NCBI GenBank assembly: GCA_903910555.1
Contig: CAIVZZ010000027.1
Location: 1 to 63,892, forward strand
Reading direction: 5' to 3'
Length of the DNA: 63,892 nucleotides
From: an uncultured Gemmatimonadota bacterium
Lineage (GTDB): Bacteria; Gemmatimonadota; Gemmatimonadetes; Gemmatimonadales; Gemmatimonadaceae
Shown: piece by piece, positions 8,601 through 17,147 of the stretch
Numbering within the stretch: the first letter of the stretch is position 1
Layout: every line of letters starts with the position of its first letter
Made by a program: the position numbers and the translations under genes
Notes under the pieces: model-generated
Databases searched by the model: none
The model's input: the letters and a program-made list of their open reading frames with translations, nothing else
Told to the model about the DNA's origin: nothing

Positions 8601-9928
8601 GCGTCGTGGGGATCAACTGGCGCCAGCAGCGCGGCACGTTGCTGGACGAGCTCACGATTCCGCGTGATGCGCGAATCGAGCGACTCCCCGCGTTGCGCGA
8701 ACAGTCGGGCGTCGAAGAACTCGTTTATATCGCGACCTGCAATCGCGTGGAAGTCGCCTTCGCCACTGACGGAAATATTCCGATCGACGATTGCCGCCGC
8801 CGGATCTTTGAGCTGCTCATCGGCCGCGAGGCGGTGGCGGGTGAAGCCGAGCGCGCGATGCGCGCGTGGCACGGCGAGGGCGCGGCCGAGCATTTGTTCG
8901 TCGTGGCGTCGGGGCTCGATTCCGCGCGAATCGGTGAGAGTGAAATCGCCGGACAGATTCGCGATGCGCTGGCCGACGCGACGGCTGCAGGGACTGCGGG
9001 ACCGCGGCTCGATCGCGTCTTCACCGAGGCGCTGCGCGTGGCGAAGCGCGTGAAGCCGATGACCGAAGGGCGCATCGGCACGGTCTCGCTGGCGGAGATC
9101 GCTGAGCGACACGTCGCCGAACGCGCATTGCGCACTCGGGGCAGCGTTGCGGTGATCGGCGTATCGCCGATGACGGCGCAGTGTGCACGATCGCTCGCTG
9201 CGCGCGGTATTCGCGTGCTCGTGGTGAACCGCACGCTGAGCAAAGCCGAAGCGCTTGCAACCGAGGTGCATGGAGAAGCTCGCTCGCTCGATGCCTTTCG
9301 CGCATCGCCTGACGCTGTCGAAGCGCTGATCCTCGCGACCGGAGCGAAGGAGCCGGTGCTCGGGCGGTCAGAACTCGAACGTATTTCCGCGCGCACGCCG
9401 TCGGGTGAGCCGCCGCTGCTGGTCGACCTCGGCGTTCCGCCGAATGTCTCCCCTGACGTTGCGGCGGCGGCGGATGTCACGCGTATCGGGATGGATCGCA
9501 TCAGCGAGGAAGCGGCCGAGGACAGAGACCGGCTGCTGCTCGATTTCGCGGACGCGCGTGAAGTCATCGACGATGCAGTGGTGGAGTTCCGCAGACAGAC
9601 CGCCGAACGGCTCGTCGGCCCGGTGATCGCGCAGCTGCGACTGAGCTATCGGCGGTCGGCGCTCGAGGGTGTTGACCGGCTGCTCGCGAAATCGCTTCCC
9701 GGGCTGGCAGAAGCAGATCAAGAAGTGCTGCGCCGCTGGGCGGAGACGCTCGCCAATCGCCTCGCGCACGTGCCTTCGATCGGACTGCGCGATCTCGCGT
9801 TCGCTGCGGGCCCATCGGCTGTCGAAGCGTTCTTCGAAAGCGCTGATCCTGCGCTCCGTGAATCGCTTGCGACCGCTGGCGATCGTGCCGACGCGGAAAC
9901 GCTTCAGCCGGAAGTGATCGAGCCATGA
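8588..9928 (+). CDS. hemA: Glutamyl-tRNA reductase
   Basis: HemA reduces glutamyl-tRNA(Glu) to glutamate-1-semialdehyde with NADPH, committing to tetrapyrroles. The catalytic Cys51 lies in YIATCNRVE. ASGLDSARIGESEI is the tRNA/substrate-binding block, the Rossmann segment around 190-215 (SVAVIGVSPMTAQ) binds NADPH, and a C-terminal dimerisation helix follows. Length 446. The start is GTG at 8588 inside the end of hemH, which puts GVVGIN at the N-terminus. The usual N-terminal HKTAP-type motif is replaced by WRQQRGTLLDEL, an odd feature. It overlaps hemC by ATGA. It depends on charged tRNA, so gltX must be elsewhere. Confidence 0.93.
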   Translation: MHRIGVVGINWRQQRGTLLDELTIPRDARIERLPALREQSGVEELVYIATCNRVEVAFATDGNIPIDDCRRRIFELLIGREAVAGEAERAMRAWHGEGAAEHLFVVASGLDSARIGESEIAGQIRDALADATAAGTAGPRLDRVFTEALRVAKRVKPMTEGRIGTVSLAEIAERHVAERALRTRGSVAVIGVSPMTAQCARSLAARGIRVLVVNRTLSKAEALATEVHGEARSLDAFRASPDAVEALILATGAKEPVLGRSELERISARTPSGEPPLLVDLGVPPNVSPDVAAAADVTRIGMDRISEEAAEDRDRLLLDFADAREVIDDAVVEFRRQTAERLVGPVIAQLRLSYRRSALEGVDRLLAKSLPGLAEADQEVLRRWAETLANRLAHVPSIGLRDLAFAAGPSAVEAFFESADPALRESLATAGDRADAETLQPEVIEP

Positions 9929-10848
9929 AGATCCGAATCGGCACGAGAGGATCGGCGCTGGCGCTCGCGCAAAGCAACGACGTCGCGGCGCGACTCCGTG
10001 CGAAGGGACACGAGCCGGAAATCGTGATCGTGTCGACGACGGGCGACCGTGTAACCGATCGGGCGTTTGTTGAAGTCGGATCGTTTGGCGTGTTCGTGCG
10101 CGAACTTGAAAATGCACTGCTCGACGGGACGATCGATGCCGCCGTGCACTCATACAAAGACGTGCCGTCGCGTATGCCGGCCGGTCTCGTGATTGCAGCC
10201 GTCCCCGAGCGCGTCGACGCCGCTGATGTCTTGTTGGTGCGGCGCCCGGCGCTCACTGAAGAACGCAGCGGGCTGCCGCTCGCGATCGGCGCGAGGGTTG
10301 GGACGTCGGCCACGCGTCGGCGCGCGCTCTTGCTGGCCGCGCGACCCGATCTCGACATCGGCTTGCTCCGCGGCAATGTGCCGACGCGAGTGCGCGCATT
10401 GAGCGAGGGAAAGTTCGATGCAATCGTCCTTGCCGCAGCCGGCCTCGACCGGCTCGCGCGTGCCGAAGGAGACAGTCGCCTCACCCTCGGACCGGATATC
10501 GTGAGTGTGCGCTTGGACCCTGCCACCTTCGTCCCCGCCCCGTCGCAGGGTGCCATTGCCGTGCAGGTGCGTGAAAGCGGCACGGACGTCCGCGCGGCAA
10601 TAACTTCACTCGACGATTCGTCGTGTCGTCTCGCCGTGCAAACAGAACGTGCGGCGCTCTATCTGGCAGACGGCGGGTGCACACTGCCGTTTGGTGCATG
10701 GTGCAGCGTGACGAACGACACGCTGACACTGACGGTCGCTCTCGGCCTGGAGGACGGAACAGTCATGCGAAGTGCGGCCACTGGAACAGATCCACAAACG
10801 GTAGCGGCAGCGGGTTGGGCCGGCGTGTCGGGCGGAGTGAGCGCATGA
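9925..10848 (+). CDS. hemC: Hydroxymethylbilane synthase (porphobilinogen deaminase)
   Basis: HemC joins four porphobilinogens into the linear tetrapyrrole hydroxymethylbilane. The 307 residues match the family. MKIRIGTRGSALALAQ is diagnostic. HSYKDVPS carries the catalytic Asp79, LLRGNVPTRV lies in the substrate cleft, and Cys252 in ADGGCTLPFGA is where the dipyrromethane cofactor attaches. It overlaps hemA before it and hemD after it by ATGA, so translational coupling is likely. Confidence 0.96.
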   Translation: MKIRIGTRGSALALAQSNDVAARLRAKGHEPEIVIVSTTGDRVTDRAFVEVGSFGVFVRELENALLDGTIDAAVHSYKDVPSRMPAGLVIAAVPERVDAADVLLVRRPALTEERSGLPLAIGARVGTSATRRRALLLAARPDLDIGLLRGNVPTRVRALSEGKFDAIVLAAAGLDRLARAEGDSRLTLGPDIVSVRLDPATFVPAPSQGAIAVQVRESGTDVRAAITSLDDSSCRLAVQTERAALYLADGGCTLPFGAWCSVTNDTLTLTVALGLEDGTVMRSAATGTDPQTVAAAGWAGVSGGVSA

Positions 10849-11591
10849 GCGCCGCACCCCTCGCGGGACGCCGCGTACTCGTCACGCGCGCGATCGAAGA
10901 CTCTGGTATCTGGGCCACGCGCCTTATCGCGCTCGGAGCGGAAGCAGTGATTCTTCCGTGCATCAATACCGAGTTCTTTCACGACGACGACACGCGCACG
11001 CGTCTCGATGCGGCGCTGAGCGATGCGGACTGGCTCTGCATCACTTCTGCGCGCTGCGCAGACGCCGTCGCGCGACTCACCGATATTTTCTCGGCGCATG
11101 CCTCGCCGGCGATTCGTGTCGCGGCAGTTGGTGGCGCGACTGCGGCCGCGGTGCGCACGCAGCTCGGCTGCACACCGTTCGTCGCGCGCGGCGGCACATC
11201 GCGCACGCTCGGCGAAGAACTCCTCAGCGAACTCGCCCCGCCGCCGGCCGTTTCGAAAATCGTGGTGGCCGGTGCACAAGACGGGCGTGCGGATCTCGAA
11301 GAGGTTCTCACACCGAGCGGCGCGATCGTTACGCGAGTGGATGTGTATCGGACGGTCGCAGCCGAACGAGTTGGGCCGGCACTTGACCTCTCCGCTGAAA
11401 ACATCAGCGATGTGGTTCTGGCGAGCCCGTCCGCGGTTCACGGTTGGCTCAACCAGGTGTCGTCGCCATCGAGCGTTCGGATCTTCACGATCGGACCGAC
11501 CACCAGCGAGGCGGTTGTCGCGGCTGGGTACACAGTGGCAGGCGAAGCAGTGCACCCAACTTTCGACTCCCTCGTGGAGGCCATGCAATGA
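10845..11591 (+). CDS. hemD: Uroporphyrinogen-III synthase
   Basis: HemD cyclises hydroxymethylbilane and inverts ring D to give uroporphyrinogen III. The 248 residues fit the two-lobed fold: VLVTRAIEDSGIWATRL at the start, SARCADAVARL and VAAVGGATAAAV in the cleft, and FTIGPTTSEAVVAAGY near the end. The sequence is poorly conserved in general, so position between hemC and hemB strengthens the call. ATG 10845 overlaps the hemC stop, and its own stop overlaps the hemB start. Confidence 0.92.
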   Translation: MSAAPLAGRRVLVTRAIEDSGIWATRLIALGAEAVILPCINTEFFHDDDTRTRLDAALSDADWLCITSARCADAVARLTDIFSAHASPAIRVAAVGGATAAAVRTQLGCTPFVARGGTSRTLGEELLSELAPPPAVSKIVVAGAQDGRADLEEVLTPSGAIVTRVDVYRTVAAERVGPALDLSAENISDVVLASPSAVHGWLNQVSSPSSVRIFTIGPTTSEAVVAAGYTVAGEAVHPTFDSLVEAMQ

Positions 11592-12607
11592 GCGAATGGA
11601 ACGCGTCCGCTGAGCGCGAGCTCGCGACGCCCGGCCCTTTACGTCCGCGCCGTTTGCGGAACAGCGCGGCGATGCGCGAACTCGTCGCAGAGACCACCGT
11701 GCTCGCTCGGCAACTCGTGATGCCGCATTTCGTGTTGCCCGCGGCGAAAGCCAACGAGCCGATTCCATCGATGCCCGGGATCTCGCGCACCGGCGTCGAC
11801 GATCTGCTGCGCGCTGTTGAGTCCGATCACAAGCTCGGCATTAAATCGGTGCTCTTGTTTGGCACGCCGCCCGCCGGCGCGAAGAACTCCACCGGCAGCA
11901 GTGCGAGCGACCGCGAAGGCGCTGTGCCGCGTGCCGTCCGCGCTCTGCGTGGCGCCTTTGGCGGCGACCTCGTGATCATGACCGACGTGTGCCTCTGCGC
12001 GTACACGGATCACGGCCACTGCGGCGTTCTGCTCGACGGCGCAGTCGACAACGATCGCTCGCTTGTCCCGCTCGCGGCGATGGCGCTCGCGCACGCGGAG
12101 GCCGGCGCCGATCTCGTCGCGCCCTCCGACATGATGGACGGTCGCGTCGGTGCACTGCGCAGCGCGCTCGATGCCGATGGCTTCACGAGCACCGGAATTC
12201 TTTCGTACGCCGTGAAATACGCGTCGGCGTACTACGGTCCCTTCCGCGATGCAGCCGATTCGTCGCCGCAGCATGGTGATCGCCGCAGCTATCAAATGGA
12301 CTCACGTAACTCCGCCGAAGCAGAACGCGAAGTAAAGCTCGACGAAGCCGAAGGTGCGGACATGGTCATGGTGAAGCCCGCGCTCGCCTACCTCGACATC
12401 ATTCGCCGCGTGCGTGCGGTGACCACACTCCCGCTCGCCGCGTACAACGTGTCCGGTGAATACTCGGCGGTGAAGGCCGCGGCCGAACGCGGCTGGCTCG
12501 ATGAAGCGGCGATCGTGCGCGAGAATCTTCACGCGATGGTGCGCGCAGGTGCCGATATCGTGATCACGTATCACGCGCGTGCTGCATTGGCCGGGAGATG
12601 GATTTGA
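11588..12607 (+). CDS. hemB: Porphobilinogen synthase (ALA dehydratase)
   Basis: HemB condenses two 5-aminolevulinate molecules to porphobilinogen. Length is 339, as usual. The zinc-type metal site is present as DVCLCAYTDHGHCG (Cys135, Cys137, Cys145), so this is a zinc enzyme rather than the Asp-rich Mg form. The two Schiff-base lysines are Lys210 (SYAVKYAS) and Lys263 (MVMVKPAL). The start ATG 11588 overlaps the hemD stop; its 3' end overlaps hemL by 10 bases. Confidence 0.97.
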   Translation: MSEWNASAERELATPGPLRPRRLRNSAAMRELVAETTVLARQLVMPHFVLPAAKANEPIPSMPGISRTGVDDLLRAVESDHKLGIKSVLLFGTPPAGAKNSTGSSASDREGAVPRAVRALRGAFGGDLVIMTDVCLCAYTDHGHCGVLLDGAVDNDRSLVPLAAMALAHAEAGADLVAPSDMMDGRVGALRSALDADGFTSTGILSYAVKYASAYYGPFRDAADSSPQHGDRRSYQMDSRNSAEAEREVKLDEAEGADMVMVKPALAYLDIIRRVRAVTTLPLAAYNVSGEYSAVKAAAERGWLDEAAIVRENLHAMVRAGADIVITYHARAALAGRWI

Positions 12608-13899
12608 GCGCCGGTCCGAAGTCCACAGCGTTGATGGCGCGCGCCGAGCGTGTGATGCCGGGCGGCGTGAGCTCGCCTGTGCGCGCGTTTCGCGCGGTTG
12701 GCGGGACGCCACTCGTGTTGCGTTCCGGCTCGGGCGCGGAGTTCGAGGATGTCGACGGCAAGCGGTATATCGATTTTGTGTGCTCGTGGGGCCCGCTGAT
12801 TCTCGGACACGCGCATCCGGACGTGATACGAGCGATTGTCGATACCGCCGCGCACGGAACGAGCTTCGGGGCGCCGTGCGAACAGGAGATCGAGCTCGCA
12901 GAGTATTTGACGTCGAGCTATCCCGGTCTCGAGCAGGCGCGATTCGTTTCGTCTGGCACGGAAGCGACGATGAGCGCGATTCGCGTCGCGCGCGGTGCGA
13001 CCGGGCGCGACAAGATTGTGAAGTTCTCGGGATGCTATCACGGGCACGCCGATCACCTGCTTGTGGCGGCGGGATCCGGTCTCGTGACATTTGGCCGGCC
13101 CTCTTCGGCCGGCGTGCCGGAAGCGTTCGTGCGCGAGACGATCGTGCTGCCGCTCGATGACGAGCAGCGGTTGATCGATCTCCTTCGCCGCGACGGCGAC
13201 AAAATCGCCGCGGTGATCATCGAGCCGGTGCCTGCGAACAACGGCCTTCTGCTTCAGCGCCCGGAGTTCCTCGCAACACTTCGAACGGAAACGGAGCGAG
13301 CCGGCACGCTTCTGATATTTGACGAGGTGATCAGCGGATTCCGCCTCGCGCGCGGCGGAGCGGCTGAGATTTTCGGCATCACACCCGATCTTGCGACGTT
13401 CGGAAAAGTGATCGGCGGCGGAATGCCTGTTGGCGCGTTCGGCGGGCGGCGCGATCTCATGAAGAACCTCGCACCGCTCGGCGGCGTCTATCAGGCCGGT
13501 ACGCTCTCGGGCAACGCGGTCGCGATGGCCGCAGGGCTCGCCCAGCTGCGCACGCTTGAGCGTGAAAAAGGATGGACGCGACTCGAAGAGACGGGACGTC
13601 AGCTCGAGGCACTGCTCAAGCCCGTGCTCGCGGCTGCGCCGTACGGCGCTCAGCTCGTGCGCATCGGCTCACTCTTTTGGATATCGCTTCAGGACGGCCC
13701 CGCACCGCGATCCGCCGAAGCAATCGATTCAACGGCGGCCGACCGCTATCGGCCAATCTTTCACGCGTTGCTCGACGGCGGCATCGCGCTCGCACCGTCC
13801 GCGTTCGAGGCCGGATTTTTGTCTCTCGCGCACACGACGGCGCATCTCGAACGGCTTCGCGATTCGCTGGCCGCTGCGTTCGAGGCCGCTCGCACGTGA
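12598..13899 (+). CDS. hemL: Glutamate-1-semialdehyde 2,1-aminomutase
   Basis: HemL is a PLP enzyme that moves the amino group of glutamate-1-semialdehyde to make 5-aminolevulinate. The 433 residues include MPGGVSSPVRAF, SSGTEATMSAIRVAR (phosphate binding), GCYHGHAD, FDEVISGFR and the PLP lysine Lys270 in TFGKVIGGGMPVGA. Together with HemA it shows that this organism uses the C5 route to ALA. It overlaps hemB upstream and the membrane regulator gene downstream. Confidence 0.97.
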   Translation: MDLSAGPKSTALMARAERVMPGGVSSPVRAFRAVGGTPLVLRSGSGAEFEDVDGKRYIDFVCSWGPLILGHAHPDVIRAIVDTAAHGTSFGAPCEQEIELAEYLTSSYPGLEQARFVSSGTEATMSAIRVARGATGRDKIVKFSGCYHGHADHLLVAAGSGLVTFGRPSSAGVPEAFVRETIVLPLDDEQRLIDLLRRDGDKIAAVIIEPVPANNGLLLQRPEFLATLRTETERAGTLLIFDEVISGFRLARGGAAEIFGITPDLATFGKVIGGGMPVGAFGGRRDLMKNLAPLGGVYQAGTLSGNAVAMAAGLAQLRTLEREKGWTRLEETGRQLEALLKPVLAAAPYGAQLVRIGSLFWISLQDGPAPRSAEAIDSTAADRYRPIFHALLDGGIALAPSAFEAGFLSLAHTTAHLERLRDSLAAAFEAART

Positions 13900-14675
13900 C
13901 CGAGCTCGATACGCGACGCGCCGCGCGCGCGACGCAGATTGGTTTTCTCGTGCTGCTCCTCGCCTGCACGGCGCAGCTCGCATACTGGATGGCGGACGAA
14001 TATCGCTTCACGGAGTCTGTGCGCGATTCACACCGCGAGTCATATGAAGGCGAGGCGCGTTCTGCGGTAGCACTGCTTGGCGCCGGTGTTCCATGGGCGA
14101 CGATTGCGTCGCGATCGCCCGAGCTTGAGTTAGGTGCGAACGGCGTGCCGCAGGTGTCTGCGGCCGCACTGGAGCGCCTCGACGCCGACCGCTTTCACCG
14201 CATGAATCGCTACGGCTGGGAAGGTGCATTCTTTCTCGCTGTGCTGGTCGCTGCGATCGGAATGGTGTACGCGGCACTGCGCAAAGAACGCCAGCCCATG
14301 CACGAGATTCTTGCACAGCGCGCGCGTGAGGACGAACTCGCCGCGGTGGAACCGGTTTTGAAGTTCGGCGGAAGTGAATTCAACCTCCGCACGCATCGCG
14401 CCCGCTCCGCCGATGGCGCGGAGCAAATGCTCTCTGAAAAGGAAGCAATGCTTCTGAAGGCACTGGCCGATCGCCGCGGTGAAGTCGTGCTGCGCGACGA
14501 TATTCTCGAAGAAGTCTGGGGCGACGAAGTTTTGCCATCGTCGCGCACGGTCGATGGTTTTATTGTGCGACTTCGCAAACGGTTCGAGCCGAATCCCGAG
14601 CGGCCGCAATTCATTCACACTGTTCGGGGGGTGGGCTATCGCTTCACCGCCACCGCGGAGTCGCCACACGGATGA
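13896..14675 (+). CDS. Membrane-bound winged-helix regulator within heme operon
   Basis: This 259-residue protein has two membrane segments (about 15-33 and 107-127) around a roughly 70-residue extracytoplasmic loop, then a linker and an OmpR/PhoB-type winged helix (about 155-252: LSEKEAMLLKALADRRGEVV, SRTVDGFIVRLRKRF, HTVRGVGYRF). There is no receiver and no kinase domain, so it resembles ToxR/CadC-style one-component regulators, but with the DNA-binding domain at the C-terminus behind a kinase-like sensor. GTG 13896 overlaps the hemL stop, and ATGA links it to hemE. Control of heme genes in response to an envelope signal is an inference from location. Confidence 0.8.
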   Translation: MTELDTRRAARATQIGFLVLLLACTAQLAYWMADEYRFTESVRDSHRESYEGEARSAVALLGAGVPWATIASRSPELELGANGVPQVSAAALERLDADRFHRMNRYGWEGAFFLAVLVAAIGMVYAALRKERQPMHEILAQRAREDELAAVEPVLKFGGSEFNLRTHRARSADGAEQMLSEKEAMLLKALADRRGEVVLRDDILEEVWGDEVLPSSRTVDGFIVRLRKRFEPNPERPQFIHTVRGVGYRFTATAESPHG

Positions 14676-15739
14676 GTTCGCCCACTGCTACCCTCGCGAA
14701 AACAACGCCGGTCTCAGCCGGCCGCGACCTCTTTCTGGACGCGATCGCGTGCAAGGAGACCGCGCGCCGTCCGCTCTGGATCATGCGGCAGGCCGGCCGC
14801 TATCTGCCGGAGTATCGTGCGTTGCGCGTGAAGCACACGTTCGAGCAGCTCTCTGGTAACGCCGAGCTCGCCGCGGAAGTCACGCTGCAGCCGCTGGCGC
14901 GCTTTCCGCTCGACGCGGCAATTGTCTTTGCGGATTTGATGAGCCCGGTCGCGTCGCTCGGGTTGGAAGTGAAATTCGCGCCGGGGCCTGTGCTATCGAA
15001 GCCTGTACGCACTGCGGCCGATGTCGCGACGCTGCGCACGCCTGCACGCGCTGAGATCGCGCCCGAAGTGATGGGTGCGCTGCGCATTGTGAAGAGGGAA
15101 ATCGGCAGCAAGCAGGCGTTGCTCGGATTTGCGGGATCGCCCTGGTCTATTGCCGCATATCTCGTGCAGGGCAGAGGCGAGCGCGGCTTCCCCGCCCTGC
15201 GCACGCTCACGGCCGCCGATCCGAAAGTCATCGACGCGCTGCTCACGAAACTCACCGACCTGATCATCGAGTACGTTCACGCGCAGTTCGAAGCGGGTGC
15301 CGATGCAGTTCAGCTCTTTGATACGTGGGCCGGCATTCTCTCGTTCGACAAATGGACGAGCCTTGTGCGCCCTCACATCGCGCGCTTTCTCGACGAAACG
15401 CGAAGCGCCGGCAAGCCGCGCATTTTGTTTGTGCAGGACGCGTCGCAGCTCGTGGGTGGCTATGCCGCACTTCCAAGCGAAGCGCTCGCGGTCGATTGGC
15501 GCGAAGATCTCCCTGCGCTCCGCCGCTCGCTCGGCGCCACCAAGGCGCTGCAGGGCAATCTCGACCCTGCCATTCTTGTCGCCGGGCCGGAGGCGACGCG
15601 TGCCGCCGCGAAAGCACTGCTCGCGGCTGTGCCGGCGCGCGGCCACATCATGAATCTCGGCCACGGCATCACGCCCGACGCGCCGATCGAAAGCGTGCAG
15701 GCGATCGTCGATGTCGTGCACGCGGAGAACGCATCGTGA
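14672..15739 (+). CDS. hemE: Uroporphyrinogen decarboxylase
   Basis: HemE removes four carboxyl groups from uroporphyrinogen III to give coproporphyrinogen III, without a cofactor. The 355-residue protein has the signature RRPLWIMRQAGRYLPEYR near the N-terminus, FADLMSPV with the active-site Asp, GFAGSPWSIAAYLVQG and the C-terminal MNLGHGITPDAPIE. It overlaps the membrane regulator by ATGA and the hemN start by GTGA. Confidence 0.97.
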   Translation: MSSPTATLAKTTPVSAGRDLFLDAIACKETARRPLWIMRQAGRYLPEYRALRVKHTFEQLSGNAELAAEVTLQPLARFPLDAAIVFADLMSPVASLGLEVKFAPGPVLSKPVRTAADVATLRTPARAEIAPEVMGALRIVKREIGSKQALLGFAGSPWSIAAYLVQGRGERGFPALRTLTAADPKVIDALLTKLTDLIIEYVHAQFEAGADAVQLFDTWAGILSFDKWTSLVRPHIARFLDETRSAGKPRILFVQDASQLVGGYAALPSEALAVDWREDLPALRRSLGATKALQGNLDPAILVAGPEATRAAAKALLAAVPARGHIMNLGHGITPDAPIESVQAIVDVVHAENAS

Positions 15740-17145
15740 CGGCGACCAGCTCACGTCCGGTCTCGCGCGCGGTCACCGTCGATCTCCTGTCGCGCTATGA
15801 TCGTCCCGGCCCGCGCTACACGAGCTACCCGACCGCCGTTGAGTTTCACGAGGGCGTCACCGAGCGCGACTATCTCGACTGCCTCGCGGAAGCGAATGCG
15901 ATGGGCGACGCTCCGCTTTCGCTCTACATGCATCTGCCGTTCTGCGAGGAGCGCTGCCTCTTCTGCGGGTGCCACACGATCATCACGCGACATAAAGAAG
16001 TCGCGGTGCCGTACCTCGGGCTTATCGGTCGCGAGATCGAGCTGCTCGCGGAACAGCTGCCTGATCGCCGGCACTTTGCACAGCTGCATTTGGGCGGCGG
16101 CACGCCCACGTATTACACGCCGGCGCAGCTCGATGGATTAGTCGGCGGCCTGCTCAAAAAGTTCACGCCGTTGCCCGGCGCGGAGCTCGCGTTCGAGGCG
16201 GATCCGCGCGTGACAACGAGCGAGCATCTCGATACGCTCGCTGCGCTTGGGTTCAATCGCGTGTCATTCGGCGTGCAGGATTTGAATCTCGAAGTGCAGG
16301 AAGCGATCAACCGCGTGCAGACGCGCGAACAGACCGCGCGCCTCGTTGATCACGCACGGGCAAAGGGGTATCGCGGCATCAACGTCGATCTCATTTACGG
16401 GCTCCCGCTGCAGACGCCTGAGACATTTGAGAAAACGGTTGATTCGGTGATCGCCCTCGGGCCGGATCGCGCCGCTGTGTATTCGTTCGCGTTCGTGCCG
16501 TGGGTGAAAGGGAGCCAGAAGAAGATCGAGCAGGAAGACCTTCCTGCTGCTGACGTCAAAGTCCAGCTCTTTGCGATCGCGCGCGAGCGCTTTCTCGCCG
16601 CCGGATACGAACCGATCGGCATGGATCACTTCGCGCGCCCGGATGACGATCTCGCCATTGCGCGGCGCGAAGGAAAACTCCGCCGAAATTTCCAGGGCTA
16701 CGCTGTGATTCCGGGAGATGACGTCGTCGGACTTGGCGTCTCCGCGATCGGCGACGTGCGCGGAAGCTATTTCCAGAACGAGAAGAAACTCTCTGCATAC
16801 GAGGAGATTATTTCCTCGGGCCGGCTCTCCGTGTATCGCGGCGTGAAGCGCTCCGCTGACGACGAGATCCGTCGCACGGTGATTCACGAACTGATGTGCA
16901 ATTTCCGCGTGGACGCGGGCCAGATCGAGCGTCAATACGGCATTGAGTTCAGCAAGTACTTTGCCGATGACATCGCGCTGCTCGCCCCGCACGAGCGCGA
17001 CGGCATGGTCAACGTGACTTCGCGCGGGATAGAGGCAACGCCCGTCGGCGAATTGTTCGTCCGCAATCTCGCGATGTGCTTCGATCGATATCAGCGGGAA
17101 AAGCACGCGACCGATTCCAAGCCCGTCTTCAGTCGCACGGTCTGA
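15736..17145 (+). CDS. hemN: Oxygen-independent coproporphyrinogen III dehydrogenase
   Basis: HemN is a radical SAM enzyme that decarboxylates coproporphyrinogen III to protoporphyrinogen IX without O2. The N-terminal GPRYTSYPTAVEF separates true HemN from HemW. The cluster motif is CEERCLFCGC (CxxxCxxC plus an extra Cys), followed by LHLGGGTPTYYTP. The 469 residues match the family. GTG 15736 overlaps the hemE stop. No oxygen-dependent HemF is in the cluster, so this step can run without oxygen, while the next enzyme (HemY type) normally uses O2. Confidence 0.95.
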   Translation: MTATSSRPVSRAVTVDLLSRYDRPGPRYTSYPTAVEFHEGVTERDYLDCLAEANAMGDAPLSLYMHLPFCEERCLFCGCHTIITRHKEVAVPYLGLIGREIELLAEQLPDRRHFAQLHLGGGTPTYYTPAQLDGLVGGLLKKFTPLPGAELAFEADPRVTTSEHLDTLAALGFNRVSFGVQDLNLEVQEAINRVQTREQTARLVDHARAKGYRGINVDLIYGLPLQTPETFEKTVDSVIALGPDRAAVYSFAFVPWVKGSQKKIEQEDLPAADVKVQLFAIARERFLAAGYEPIGMDHFARPDDDLAIARREGKLRRNFQGYAVIPGDDVVGLGVSAIGDVRGSYFQNEKKLSAYEEIISSGRLSVYRGVKRSADDEIRRTVIHELMCNFRVDAGQIERQYGIEFSKYFADDIALLAPHERDGMVNVTSRGIEATPVGELFVRNLAMCFDRYQREKHATDSKPVFSRTV

Positions 17146-17147
17146 CA

